Of a DNA stretch of 64,000 nucleotides, positions 22,589-34,644 are shown piece by piece. This DNA comes from Proteles cristata cristata (taxonomy: Eukaryota; Chordata; Mammalia; Carnivora; Hyaenidae). The notes below the pieces were generated by a model that was not told where the DNA came from, searched no databases, and saw nothing but the letters and a program-made list of their open reading frames with translations. Both the position numbers and the translations under genes were made by a program. Location: assembly GCA_017311185.1 (NCBI GenBank), contig JAESUZ010001058.1, forward strand, positions 744,001 through 808,000. Reading direction: 5' to 3'. The first letter of the stretch is position 1; the number at the start of each line of letters is the position of its first letter.

Positions 22589-23368
22589 TTCTTATTGTCG
22601 AGTTTTAAGAATTCCTTGTATATTTTTATACAAGTCCTTTATCAGATAGTGTTTTGTGATTAGTTCCTCCCATTCTTCAGTTTCTTAACTGTCTTTTGCT
22701 GAGTTTTAAGAATTCCCTGTATATTTTGTATACAAGTCCCTTATCAGATAGGTGTTCTGCAATTAGTTCCTCCCATTCTTTCATTTTTTAAACTGTCTTT
22801 TGCAGGGCAGGTTTAAATTTTAATAAAATGCAACATGCCAATTTCCCCTTTTATAGATTGTGCTTTTGGTTTTGCACCTAAAAAATTCATCTTTTAATCC
22901 AAGATCATATAGACTCTCTTCTATATTTTCTGCTATAACTATTACAGTTTTACACTTAACATTTGGATCTATGATTCATTTTGAATTAATGTTTGTGAAA
23001 AGTATCTAGAGTCCAGCATCGCTTATTGAAAAAAACCGTCTTTTCTCCACTGAATTGCCTTTGAGTCTTTGTCAAGGATAATTGACTAAATTTGTGTGGG
23101 TCTATTTCTAGACTCTCTATTCTGTTCCACTACTCTTCCCCAACCCACTTCTGTGCTGTCTTGATTATTACAGCTTTATAGTAAATCTTGACATTGGCTA
23201 CTATAAGTCCTCCAACTCTCTTCTTTTTTAGTATTGTCCAAATTGTTCTAGGTCTTTGCTTTTAGATATGCACATTAGAATCGGTTTGTTGACGCCTACA
23301 AAATAATTGCTGGTCTTTTGACTGGGATTGCATCGAATCCATAGAGGATGTTGTAAAGAACTGACATC
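22589..23368 (-). mobile_element. L1 ORF2-region fragment, reverse
   Basis: Reverse-strand L1: 'TTTGAGTCTTTGTCAAGGATAATTGAC', 'GTGTGGGTCTATTTCTAGACTCTCTATTCTGTTCCA', 'GACTGGGATTGCATCGAATCC' and 'GAACTGACATCT' follow the antisense of L1 ORF2 coding DNA. No open frame survives. A 101-base segment is duplicated in tandem (22,600-22,700 and 22,701-22,803). This entry only describes a dead copy. Confidence 0.85.
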
Positions 23369-24235
23369 TCTGGTCAGGACTGTCAACCAATGACAGATGG
23401 GGGTTGGCTGATAACTACCCAAGCTTTCCCAGCTCTCAGGTAGGACATGTCTGTGCATGTTATGCAGTTTCCCAGAGTCCTGAGCAGGATCAAGCAGCAG
23501 TTGCACTCAGTGGCACCTTTTATGAGCTGTTTTCTTTCCTCTGCTCACTTCCCCATCCTCTTACTGTCGCCAGCTGGACCTTAAGACCTGACCTTTACCA
23601 CCCACCTGCGTATACTCACTAAACTTTGTCTTACATTTTTCCTTAAGATTTTCTCTCTGTCTTACCTTTTAACTCCTGCAAATGAACCCAAACCACCCCT
23701 CTGGTGTTGGCAACAGGCCTGACAAGGCAGGCAGCAGCCCAGACCACCTGACCATTTGCGCCAAATGACTTGCACTTGCACAGATGGACCTTGGTGTGAC
23801 CCCCTGGAATGACTGGTACTTGCCTTTACCTCATGCTAAAATTTCCACTCAAGGAGGAGCCTCATTTACATAACATATAATTTAGGTATAGGAGGTTTCC
23901 TTAAGGTGCCTGTGTACTGCTTCTACATACGATGACATGGCTTCCCTGTCTATTCATCGTAACCCTCAACAAAAGGAACCCAGTTACCCTATCTCAGGGA
24001 GCCATGGCTTTGGAAACCATTCTCCGTGATCGTATTCACTCCAAATAAAGTTTTCTTCATGCAACAACTCACCTCATGCAATTTCCGTGACTCATCAGGA
24101 AGCAAACTCCCTTTGGTTCAGTCACATTATCAATGTTTCCTGTAATCACCTCCCAAATAAACTACTTTCCCTCAGAACCTCATCATAGAGTTTGTTTCTG
24201 GGGGATCCAGACTAAGAGATGTGACAATACAGGAA
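23369..24235 (+). mobile_element. probable LTR-type sequence, family not identified
   Basis: 23,700-24,120 reads like an LTR: candidate start TGTTGGCAACAGGCC, 'CTCATTTACATAAC', AATAAAG at about 24,044 and a short CA-rich end. The flanks do not give a convincing duplication, so borders are open. 24,140-24,235 ('CCAAATAAACTACTTTCCCTCAG', 'TCTGGGGGATCCAGACTAAGAGA') looks like the 3' end of another old repeat, and 23,369-23,700 is unclassified. Confidence 0.45.
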
Positions 24236-24990
24236 CACTTAAAGACAGGCTCAAGTAAGACAACTTTCCTAAATGTACCCAGGTTCCAGAGTGGTATCAG
24301 GCCTATCTGACCTAGATTTCTAGATAGTTTTCTAACTCCCAGTTCCGACATTTAATACCTACTCAGGGCACTCAGATTTAGTCTTTAATTTAAGACACAG
24401 AAATCGAATACCTCTCAACCCTGCTATCTCTCCAGAAGGGGGAAAAAAGATACAAATGAAACATATTTAATTTCAACAAGCATTCCTGTGCATGAAAATC
24501 TACCTCAAAATAGCTAAAATGGTAAAAGATGTGTTGCTATTTTAAAGCCAGAAGATTTGGATTTGCCTCAGGCAGCTTTTAGCTTCCAGAGTTTTATGGC
24601 TCACTGGTTTCAGGTTAGAAAATTAGAATTGCAAAGGCATGCTGCAGTTTCAGTCTCTGCCATTCTTTCATAATTTTGTAGCATAAGGGCTTTTCCAGGG
24701 AGGGAGAGAAGGATGGGGTGGAAATCTAGTGAGGAAATGTGAAAGGTACCAAGAGAACTGATCCAACTATCTGTCTTTATTCTTAACAACCTTTAAAGCA
24801 AGTCATGCACCATGAACACAGCAGAAGCACCAGACATTTGGTGGGAAAAAAATCCTCTGGGGATGTACTTCTTGAGGGGAGAAAATGGCTTCATAAAGAA
24901 AGGATGCAAAAACACTGTGCTCCCTTCATTTACAACTGCAGAATGAAATCGCCACTACACCAAAGCCTCAGTCAGCTGCAAAAACAATGT
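24236..24990. other. unique DNA, nothing recognised
   Basis: No named repeat or gene. The open frame at 24,805-24,996 has no recognisable protein. Confidence 0.5.
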
Positions 24991-25400
24991 CTGTAATCTG
25001 ATATTTATTTTTGCTGAAATGGAGCTGCAGCTCTGCCATTGCAAAGCGCCCAGAGAGCCTTCGCTGACCTTGGGGGGAGTGTGGCCTAAGGAAATATCCC
25101 CACTTTCGCAATTTAAGTTTTCTTCAAGACCACAGGCCGGAGTTAGAGGAATTTCCAACCAACTTTTGGAGGGAAAGCCGAAAATGAATTAAGCTTATCA
25201 GACGGCCTTTAGAAAATGTGTCAGCACTTTATTCTTCTACAGTATCAGCCAACTCTCGCTTTAATTTTCCTGGGAGGAACTGGATTATGGCTGCCGATCA
25301 GGGAAGAAGTTCTTCCTTGTCTCAGCCCACACGCTCAAGCAATTTAAATCAGGTCTCCAGGAGACCTGACATCATAAAGGAAATTGTGTCCAGGCCTCCT
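24991..25400. other. repeat-free block with 21-base palindrome
   Basis: Repeat-free sequence with more CpG than its surroundings and an odd-centred palindrome at 25,349-25,369: arm TCAGGTCTCC, centre A, arm GGAGACCTGA. No protein match. It could be a regulatory element; sequence alone does not prove it. Confidence 0.4.
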
Positions 25401-26709
25401 AATCTATGAAACATTACCTCAATGCTGCTGGATTTCTCAGTCATTACCACTGTTTCTCTCTTTCCCTGTATCACCAAACTTCATGGGAGAGAAATTACTG
25501 CTCCACTACTTCACCACCTAGTATTTCCTCAACTCTAAGAGCTGCTGCCGTAGAACTCTTGAATGATGCCTTTCTTTTGAAGGTCACCAAGGACTTCACC
25601 TTGTCCAGCCTACTAAGTGTTTTTCATGGACTGCACCACCTGATACTACCTTCCCACCTCTCCTGCCATTCTAAGCCTTGTGTTTCCTTGCCTTTTGTTG
25701 ACATGGTCCTTCTCTCTTTCCTATGCCTCCTCCAGGCCCTTCCTAGTGGTCATCTTCCAAGGTTCTTTCTTCCAACCTCCTACTCTTTATATTCACCCTC
25801 TCAATGAGCATCCATTCCCATCCTTTCATCTGGAGCTTCAGCAGCAATCTTGACTGATGAAGTATCTGGAGGGCAGAATTTCCCAGGGGATGATGCTGAA
25901 GGACATTAGAAGGAACTTGGTCCCTTGATGATTTTGCTGAAGCCGCCGTATCTATCCTGCCTGATTTCTTCAGCAGGCTAGAATAAACCTTGTGATTAAG
26001 CCACTGTTATTTTATATTTTCTGTTATATGCAACAGGATCTAATTTAAATAATAAAAATGGGCCTAATAATGCCTTCTCATAAAGTTAGTATAAGCTTTA
26101 CATGATGTAAGTCATATGCCTGGCTCATGTGCCTATGTGGTCAAATATTGTAGATTTTATTATAAACTCCATGCTTGCATTCCCAACTTCATGATACACC
26201 AAATCACAGAAGGTCAACTATGCTCAAAACAAATCCCTTCCAAAACCAACTCTGATTGCCTTATTCTTTGATTTATGACGTGACTAATCTCTTGTTAATC
26301 AAGGTTTTGATTCTTCTCATTTTTTTTTGCTAATACTGAATCAATTGCTAAACGTTATTGATCTAGTCCTTCACATTTTCTCCAATTACTACCCTCAGAT
26401 TTTCTCTGTAAACCCCCTAGTTGAAACTTCCATTATTACCTACCCAAAATATTGCAGTTGTCAACTCAATTGGTTCCCCACTTCCTGTGTATTTTCCTAC
26501 TTCAAGAAACCCTCACATAAGTCTTACAAAAGCAGGGCTCAAATTTTGTTATTCCTCTGATTAAAAACCTTGGTGGCTTGTCATTGCCCACTGAGTTAGA
26601 CAACATGCTCTTCTACTTGGTGCTTGAGACCCCAACCTTTATCTTCTGATTCTCACCTCCATCTTCTTCCATGCCAATCAATCTAGACTCTGATTTGCCT
26701 TCTCCTTCC

Positions 26710-26917
26710 TTTTTTAAAAAATTTTTAAAATGTTTTATTTATTTCTGAGAGAGAGAGAGACAGTGTGAGAGAGACACACACACAATCTGAAGCAGGGTCC
26801 AGGCTCTGAGCTAGCTGTCAGCACAGAGCCCGACACGGGGCTCGACCCCACGAACCATGAGATGATGACCTGAGCTGAAGTCGGACGCTTAACCGACTGA
26901 GCCACCCAGGCGCCCCC
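26710..26917 (-). mobile_element. SINEC, reverse, in the L2 relic
   Basis: 'CTGAGAGAGAGAGAGACAGTG' to 'CTTAACCGACTGAGCCACCC'. Imperfect flanks 'CCTTCTCCTTCCTT' / 'CCTTCTACTTTCTT'. A (CA)n stretch lies in its purine tract. Confidence 0.9.
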
Positions 26918-27141
26918 ACCTTCTACTTTCTTAATTCTGTTGCTTGGCTCACATTTCACCCACCCAAAATGTCCTCTTCTTACCCCACTCCCTACATTTC
27001 AATATCCAACCAAACTTTCAAACCTTCACAGAAATACTATCACTCCTAAAAATCCCCTCCTTCCAAAACAGATGTGACTTTTCCCTTTACTCAAAGCACA
27101 TTGTATCTCTCTTAAGGTGTTTGTGTTCCATTGCTTTACAG

Positions 27142-27553
27142 CAGCAGTTCTCATATTTTAAGGAGCATTTTAATTATCTGGAAGAACTTTGAAAATACAG
27201 ATTGCTGACTCACAGAGATCCTGATTCAGAAGGTGTAGGGAAGGGTCTGAGCTCTGCATTAAAAAAAAATTTTTTTTAATGTTTATTTATTTTTGAGAGA
27301 GAGAGGGAGAGAGAACAAACAGGGCAGGAGCAGAGATAGATGGAAACACAGAATCCAAAGCAGGCTCCAGGCTCTGAGCTGTCAGCACAGAGTCCAATGC
27401 AGGGTTTGAACTCATGAGCCATGAGACCAAGACCTGAGTTGAAGTCGGATGCCCAGCCGACTGAGCCACCCAGGTGCCCCAGAGATCTACATTTCTAACA
27501 AAGCCCCAGGTGATACTGATGTTGCTGGTGTGGGAATCACACATTGAGAACTG
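27142..27553 (+). mobile_element. MER5A-like hAT element, split by a SINE
   Basis: Left part 27,142-27,259 starts 'CAGCAGTTCTCATATTTTAAGG' with 'GATCCTGATTCAGAAGGTGTAGG'; right part 27,481-27,553 ends 'CCCCAGGTGATACTGATG..TTGAGAACTG'. The 8-base flanks CTTTACAG / CTTTTTGG are a plausible decayed hAT duplication. Confidence 0.85.
27260..27480 (-). mobile_element. SINEC, reverse, inside MER5A
   Basis: 'TTAATGTTTATTTATTTTTGAGAGAG' to 'CCGACTGAGCCACCCAGGTGCCCC'. Flanks 'CTCTGCATT' / 'ATCTACATT' are an imperfect duplication. Confidence 0.93.
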
Positions 27554-27690
27554 CTTTTTGGTGACTTGGATCTTACTCTCTTTCTACACTGTAAACTTCT
27601 TGAGATCAGACAATATGACTTATTCCAATCTTTGTATTTCCCAATGTTCCCAGCACACAGTAGATATTTAATAAGTGTTCATTAAAATGG

Positions 27691-29660
27691 AACTGCATAG
27701 AAAAAGAAGCCAAAAAAGTTGGCAAGGACCTTTTGAAGCTATATTCAATTATTGGTTTCCATCATACAGAAAGAACACATTTAAGTGCTTTTGCTGAGAG
27801 CATAACCCAATTCTTCCTGGTGTTAGCTGTTCTTGGTTTGGGGAAGTGAGCTCCCAGCATGTGCTTAGAGGAATGTTAGGTATTGAAGTCAAGGACACAA
27901 CATGAATTCAGGGAAAGCAGTAGTTGAAGGGCTCCCCTAAAGGAGGAGGATGACAAAAGTTCAACATTTGGGAAATTAAGCATGAAGGTTGCCATGGTAA
28001 GATAACAACAGATTTCAAATCTATAATTGTACCTGAAGAGAGGCATGTTAGAGTCCCCTCCATATACTTTTGTTTCCTTCTGAGGCTTTTAATGTTTCAG
28101 AAGCAAGTCACTCTGAATTCAAGTTGTGCTTCTAATTACCCTTATTATTATTCTCAGAATGTTCTTTAGAACCAACATGATTTTTAGGAAAGAAAATTAA
28201 CTGTGGCTTTTCTTGGTTTGGAAATGTGGGAAACGGGGTATTCTGGCAAATTCATGTCCTGTTTTCCTTCTGTGTGTAGATAACAGACTGATAATTCACC
28301 TTCTGCCTGTCTATCCAGTTATCTAGCCAGGGCATTTTTTCCCCAGGGGGTGAGAGGACATTTTGCATATGGAAAGTGTTTTTGAAATGACAAGAAAATG
28401 AAGAACAAGTCAGCCAAAGAAACAACAAACGCCACAGCCATCCCCCAAAGACCTTTGTTCTTAGCTTTTCATATTTCATGTCATACTTCTCACGAAATAA
28501 ATCCTCCAGAAACAACAAAAGATAGATGGAGACCATTACAAGAAAGGATGTATATCAAATATGGATTTTTTATTTTAAAGAGGCAATTCAATTATACCCA
28601 GATGGAACATTAGAAACGTCACATCTCTGCATCATCATTTTTCAGCAGAAGCACAGATGGTACCTTTTCGTTTGCACTGCGGGCCAACATAGTGTGCTCA
28701 TCTGTCTCTCCCACCCCCATCAGGAGTCCAAGTTTGCATGTAAGAGAACATGTTGGTTGAGTTAACTCAGAGACCCTTGGGAAACTGTGTTGCCTGGGGC
28801 CCTGACATTACTATTTTATAATATTTCCTTCTTCAAGGAAGCAGATGGGATTGCCAGACCATGACTTTTATCTACTGTTCTTGAACAAGGCGCCCTAAGG
28901 CTTCCTGCCCCTTCCCAGAGACGGACCACAGATCTACACTGATGAGGAGAAGCAGGCAACATCTGCAGACCTTCTGTTAAAAGCTCTTATTTGTTTAAAC
29001 ATCCTGTTTCCTTGCTATTTATGTTTCTAGAAATTAGGGAGATGCTTATCCCTTCTTGTCCCAATACAGTTAAAAATTATGATTGATGTCATCCAGGGCC
29101 CACAATTTATGCCCTGGGTGAGAAAACAAAACAAAATAAAGCAAAATCAGAGTGAAAATATACTGCCACCATTACCATCACCACGACCATCATCACCTCC
29201 ACCTGACTGTCTGAATGGTTTGTCTGGGGACAGTAGCAGAAATTCTGCTTTCTCTAGGGAAGTTACTGTGGGCTTCTGTGGACAACAAACCAGCTCAGGG
29301 ATTCCAGAAGAATCCCAGCCAGGGAAGGTACTGGGTCACTAATCGCTAAGAAGAACCTCAACTAAAGAGAATGAAATTGTCCGTCTATCGCATGCTGTCC
29401 TGCAATTTCTGCTTCACTGTTATAAAACAGAATTGGCCAGGGAGCACAGCATCCCTAATTTTGGCTTACACATCGGCCGTAGGGCATTTCACAGCATTTA
29501 TTTATCAATTTAATTCTTGGCTTCCTAAGCTCACTGATTTTACAGACAGTAATAGGCACATATCATTTTCAAAATTTCACAATTGTGTTAACCTCTGTTG
29601 TCTCCTGTCCTTTGCTGTTAATGTAGAGCTCCTGGTCCACTGAAAAGCACTGTCTTCCCA
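27691..29660. other. unique DNA, nothing recognised
   Basis: About 2 kb, AT-rich. Open frames at 28,252-28,536 (minus), 28,398-28,765, 29,079-29,342 and 29,371-29,643 (plus) match nothing that I recognise. Confidence 0.5.
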
Positions 29661-29689
29661 TTCTTTGGCCATTCCTTTGTATCCATACC

Positions 29690-30100
29690 CTTTGTCATGT
29701 GAATTTATAGCCTCCCCCATTAAGAGGTTGAGCCTGTTTCCCTGATTTTGATTCTGATTTCATCCATGTGACTTGTTTTTGCCAATGGCATATTAGCAGA
29801 TGTGACTCAAGCAGAGGCTTGAGAAAATGCTTATTCATTTCTATTGTGGCTAAGTGTCTCTGCTGTCTCCATGAGTGGAAGCCCAGGCCGTACTATTGGA
29901 GAATGAAGTTGGAGCAAAGTTGAGTGGTTCCATTTGAGTTGTCCTAGGTAAAGATAGTCTGGACCAACCAATGGCCAACTGACTCCTGTACCAGTCCTGT
30001 ACCTTTCAATCCGTTGTTCAGTTCTGGGTTTACCTCCAATGCAATATTCAAGTCTTCTCATCTCTCTCCATCGTCACTGCCCTAGTCAGTATAGACCTGT
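29690..30100 (+). mobile_element. MLT1-like LTR 5' part, forward
   Basis: 'CCCCCATTAAGAGGTTGAGCCTG', 'CATGTGACTTGTTTTTGCCAATGGCATATTAGCAGATGTGA' follows MLT1-type 5' sequence; the 3' end is absent. Diverged. Confidence 0.6.
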
Positions 30101-30169
30101 ACCATATTTCACCTGGATTTTGTAATGTCGTTTTAGATGGGTCCCCTGCTTTCCCTCACATTTCCCTGC

Positions 30170-30765
30170 AAGCCTGTTCTTTTCAGCAGCCAAAGGACCT
30201 TTTAAAAACATAAATCAGATGGTGTTAGTCTCCTGGATAAACCTTTTGATGGGTTCTCCTTGCTCTTAGAATAAAATCCAATATGTTAACACAATTCTCA
30301 AGGTTCGCAGGTTTGCATACTGTGCTTCCTCACTGGAACTTCTAAAACTCTTACTAGTCTCCTACTACACTGTTCTACTCTTGTGTGTCCTCAGATAAGC
30401 CAGGCCCATTCCCATCCTAGAGCCTTTATCCTTGTTGCTCCCTCTGCCTGGAATACCCTTTCCCCAGCAATGCTAACCATCAGTTCTCTATCCTCCATCA
30501 GTCCCTGCTTCAATATCACCTCCTCCTGAGATCCTCTCTTCCTGTTTCTATTAGACCTCTCCCAAGTTGCAATCAGAGCATCTAGATAATTTCTTTCATA
30601 ACATTCATCATAATCTGTAATTATCCTATTTATTTATTCGCTTTTTTGTTGGCTGCCTTCCTAGTTAGAATGTAAGTTTCCCATAGACAAGACCTTGATT
30701 TTCTTATTTTCCCTGGTATTTTCAGCACCTCACCCATAGTCAGTGCTTTGTATGTGTATATGAGA
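30170..30765 (+). repeat. L2 LINE 3' half, forward
   Basis: Well-preserved L2 order: 'TTTAAAAACATAAATCAGAT', 'CTCCCTCTGCCTGGAATACCCTTTCC', 'ATGTAAGTTTCCCATAGACAAGACC', 'CAGCACCTCACCCATAGTCAGTGC'. No open frame remains. Confidence 0.85.
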
Positions 30766-30785
30766 GATTAAAACTGGAGGACTCC

Positions 30786-30890
30786 TACACACACACATTT
30801 TATATATGTATATTTATTATACACCCATATAATATATTATATATACATATATATACATGTGTATATATATAAAGTATATATACATGTATT
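30786..30890. repeat. AT/AC-rich microsatellite
   Basis: (AC)n then interrupted TATA/TACA alternation. AT-rich DNA continues to about 31,215 without a named repeat. Confidence 0.8.
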
Positions 30891-31224
30891 AGTTTCCTAT
30901 GAGAAACTCATACATTACCAATATATTGCAATGAGTATTTGCGTGTATATGTTAATGAGTCTTCCTTAAGTTCACATACATGCTAATGTATATGTGGAAC
31001 ACACAGGTGTGCAATCTATTGTATATGAGTAATGTACACATATATGTAATGAGTCCTTTATTTTTAACCTGACACATACATATACACAACTTGCTCTTTA
31101 GAATCCTGCATTATATAAAAATATAACTTGAACATCTTTTTGTAATAGCAGATATAAGCCTCCTTCATTAAGCCTTCAGAGTACTCCTTTGTATGAATGC
31201 ACCATAATGTATTTAGTCAATATG

Positions 31225-31330
31225 AGCTAGTACTAAGATTGTTCCCATTCTAGTGATGAGGAAACCAAGGCTGAGGGAGAGAAATCATTTGCCCAAGACA
31301 GCCAGTATTGGACCTGGTGCCTGAGTCCTG
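31225..31330 (+). repeat. MIR SINE fragment, forward
   Basis: 'CCATTCTAGTGATGAGGAAACCAAGGCTGAGGGAGAG' and 'TTTGCCCAAGACAGCCAG' are the MIR core. Confidence 0.85.
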
Positions 31331-31510
31331 GTGGGGGGATGGGACAGTACAGGCCTGACCTAGCACTTGCATGGCACACGCTTGGATGGAGGCAAATTTG
31401 TTGGAGGTTCAGTTTCTGTCGATGTTGCACTTCTTTGTCTGTGGCTTTCTGACGACCATCTTCCCCCCAGGGGACCCATTTTCCAACAAGTTGAGTGTGC
31501 TGACATGTTA

Positions 31511-31680
31511 GTGGTTTTCAAACGTTAGTGCCCATAAAATCACAGAGGTCTTGTTAAAACACAGATTTCTAGGCCCTACCCCAGAGATCTGGGCTGGGGG
31601 CTGAAATTCTGCATTTCTAACAAGTGCTTAGACAATGGTGACACTTCTAGTCCGTGGAACACACTTTGGGTACATGAAGT
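31511..31680 (+). mobile_element. MER5A-like hAT element
   Basis: 'GTGGTTTTCAAACGTTAGTGCCCATAAAATCACAGAGG' through 'TTCTGCATTTCTAACAAGTGC' to 'CCGTGGAACACACTTTGGG' matches MER5A in order and length. Confidence 0.88.
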
Positions 31681-31931
31681 GCTCCATAAGCATTAAAGCA
31701 CACACAAATCCAGGAGAATGTGAACTTTACGTTTTCATTAAGCCCCCATGGAATGTCAGCTATGGTGACAGGTACTACGTTGAAAAGAACCCATCATGCA
31801 GGGGGACTCCTCCATGAAGATTTAAGAATTTAGTTGAAGGAAACAAAATATGTATCACAAAACCAGTAATTTTTAGTGCAGTGGAGAGTGAGAGAAGCGA
31901 CAGAGGCCTAGTCGTTAATTAGAAACCAGCT

Positions 31932-32058
31932 CTGGGGGCGCTCGGCTGATGCAGAGGAGCATGCAACTCAATTTCAGGGTCATGAGTTCCAGCCTCATGT
32001 TGGGTGTAGAGATTATAAACAAACAAACAAACACATACATACATACTAAAAAAAAATA
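31932..32058 (+). mobile_element. SINEC, forward, oldest subtype, short
   Basis: A short form: 'CAGGGTCATGAGTTCCAGCCTCATGTTGGGTGTAGAGATTATAAA' followed by (AAAC)n and (ATAC)n tail. It lacks the body and CT tract of the other copies. Confidence 0.8.
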
Positions 32059-32999
32059 AGCAGTTCTGAGTGAAAAAAAACACTCTACTTGGTACAGACC
32101 ATTGGATTTTTGGCATGTATTTACTAAATACCGATTTTTTTTTTTATAAACCTTCTTCCTGCATTGTAGTATGTGCTGAATTAGCATCTTCCCAGAAGTC
32201 GGTGATGACTGGTTTGAACCTCTGCTTGCTAACTCATTGCTTAGCCCAGATGGTCCTAAGAGCCACATCATCAGGACGGGAGGCTGTGTTAAGTCGGGTT
32301 TCTCAGAGCAGAGCTTGAGATGAGGGTTCGTGTGCAAGTGATTTATTTTGAAGGCATTTTGGAGAGTAACCTGTGACTGGGTGAAGTAGAACAGGGGAAG
32401 AACAAGGATGTGGTCTCATCTGCAGCCTCGCCTGACTCCACGGGGCACCTGAATCCAAAGCACTAAGAACTGTCTCATCGTAGTGGGCTGGCCTTCAGTA
32501 CCCCAGCATCAGTCAGTCATCAACAGTGGGTTGCCCTGGGTGCTGTGACATCTTCTCCCAGGTGAGGGACCTCCCGTCAGCTCTGGCACTTTCAGTAGGA
32601 CCCTTGTAGGCCCAGGGGTCCCATTACAGTTCCCTGAACTCCTGCCTTTCCCCCATTTCCACCCTGATTCCTACAGTCTTTGTAAAAGTTCATTTTTAAA
32701 AATTTTATTTAGCAAGCATATATTGCCCACATACTCTAGGCACTAGGCATTTGTAAGGTCAGGGGCTGAACTTTTCTGTCTCAAAGCCCCGTAGTGGTGT
32801 CATTTGATACTGAAATCTGCCCTCGTGGCTGCAGAGAGAACTCGACGGCGCGCTCTCCGAGTTGCACACGTGTGATTCACCCGGCGTGTAATGTAATGGC
32901 CTACCTCATCTCTCACTTCTTCTTAAGCCCAATGAATGCTGAAATAAGTGCTCACCAGGATCTTTGCACATCCAGGTGTTATGTTGTTTTCATACACTG
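32059..32999. other. unclassified, partly repeat-like
   Basis: 32,295-32,640 ('GTGCAAGTGATTTATTTTGAAGG', 'GACTGGGTGAAGTAGAACAGGGG') resembles an interspersed repeat also seen near 45,700, but I cannot name it. 32,794-33,000 has some CpG and an open frame with no known match. Confidence 0.4.
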
Positions 33000-33000
33000 A

Positions 33001-33425
33001 GTAGTGCGATCCCAAAGATATTAGGTCCTACTCTCTGGAAACGATTAATTTTACTTCATATGGAAAAAGGGTCTTTGTAGACATAATTATTAGGAATCTT
33101 GAGAGGCAGAGATTACCCTAGACTACCCCAATAGACCTTACATGCAATCACAAGTGTCTTTGAGGCAGACGAAAACTTGACAGGGGAGAAAGTGCTATGA
33201 AGACAGAGGCAGAGACTGGAGTGATGTGGGCACACCAAAGCATGCCGGCAGCTGGAAAAGGCTAGAACAGATTCTCCACTTGACACTCCATAGGGACTAT
33301 GGCTCTGTCAGCACCTTGATTTCAGATAGCCAGCCTCCAGAACAGTGAGAGAACAAAACTCTGTTATTTAAAGCCACCCAGTTGTGGTAATTGTTGTAGC
33401 GGCCCCAGAAAACTGAGAGCAGCTG
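33001..33425 (+). mobile_element. MLT1-type MaLR LTR, forward
   Basis: 'GTGATGTGGGCACACCAAAGCATGCCGGCAGC', 'CTGTCAGCACCTTGATTTCAGATAGCCAGCCTCCAGAAC' and 'AAGCCACCCAGTTGTGGTAATTGTTGTAGCGGCCCC' fit MLT1. Confidence 0.9.
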
Positions 33426-34644
33426 TGGACATCACCTGTTTCTGGAGTCACCTGGGCACCCTACTCTTGCCCACACACATACTTCATCACAGTGAGGCCT
33501 GTTTCTGCAGCTCACGTGCCATCTCTCTAGGCAGCTTCCTAGTTCTTTTATCCCACCACCTGCAGGCTCTGGTCTGAGTAGGCACCCCTCCTCGGTCTCT
33601 CAGAGTTCCTTGAATAATCTTCTCATTGTTTTTGCTCTGTTCTTTTATATGGCCTTCCTAGTTCAAACTCCCTGTGAAATTCTAAAATCTTAGGGTCTTA
33701 TCCATGTCTGTATTTCCTGGTTCTGGCACAGTGCTGAGTGCAAAGTGGCTTCTTGGTATTTGTTTCTTGCATGAAGATGAAGTAAATGCTGCTGTTCAGT
33801 GGCTAAACAGGGACATTCAGGGGCTTGTGAGGCCTCATGTCAATGGCCAAAACTCACTGGATAATGGGCGGGTGGTAGTTCTCTAGGCTGAGATGACCTG
33901 TAGAGGCTTCTCCCACTGTGAACCTGCCAGTCCAGCCTTCCAGCCCCGCCTGCTCTGAAGCTTTCTGAGGCCTCAGGCCTGGGAGTTCCCTTGGGTGCTG
34001 TGTCCACAGAGCTCATGTTTATTTCCTGCTCAGCTCTTATGTTCGTCTCTTCTCTCTGCTCTCCTCCAGACTCCCAATCAGCCGTGACTCACAACCTCAA
34101 ACACTGCTCCCTTTTGTCATTATTTTCAGGAGTTGCATGATTTCCCTCATTATCACCTTTGGGGCTAGAATGGGGATTGGCCTGCAGTATTTTATCTCTC
34201 AGGGCCAAGCTGAGGGGTATAAAGCAAGTGACAAGTTCAACAACATGGGGGTCATGTTAATGTACTAGAGATCTAGTTGCTCTGAGGAGGTGATGGCTAA
34301 ATGTGGAATTTGGAAATTAGGTATTGGGCTTCAGTCAAGGGGATGATGTTAGAGCCTTTTCAATTCTTCCTCTGTAAATTTGCCTTCCAACACAGACTTC
34401 CTGGATGACATTTATAGTCTGATTTGACAGTCTTTTCTAAAACCTGACAGATTTCTTTCTATTAGCCTCCAAGGAAGGTAGATAATTATTTTGCCTTTTT
34501 TTTTTTTTTAAACATTAAGTAGGGAGCCTCCAAGGTGGAGGTGTGGTTGTATTTTCTCCCTTTTATAAGCTGTTTGGAAGCCACTATAATGTTGTAAATA
34601 TGAAACCTGGGCTCTGGGAGAGGTTTTAATAATTTATTCAAACT
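33426..34644. other. unique or unrecognised DNA
   Basis: 33,600-33,760 has weak L2-like character ('GTCTGTATTTCCTGGTTCTGGCACAGTGC'). A T run is at 34,496-34,510. No gene seen. Confidence 0.45.

Larger units (their letters stand above)
25401..27690 (+). repeat. long L2 LINE relic, forward, broken by later insertions
   Basis: L2 pieces in order: 25,550-25,800 ('AAGGTCACCAAGGACTTCACC', pyrimidine-rich coding remnant), 26,530-26,700 ('CCTCTGATTAAAAACCTTGGTGGC'), 26,918-27,140 and 27,562-27,690 ('AACTTCTTGAGATCAG', 'CAGCACACAGTAGATATTTAATAAGTG'). A 133-codon open frame at 25,406-25,807 is inside the relic and is not a gene. Insertions: SINEC at 26,710, MER5A at 27,142 and a SINEC inside the MER5A. 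Confidence 0.7.

Noticed and set aside
25406..25807. 133-codon open frame as a possible gene
   Set aside because: The sequence is diverged L2 LINE material continuing in order to 27,690.
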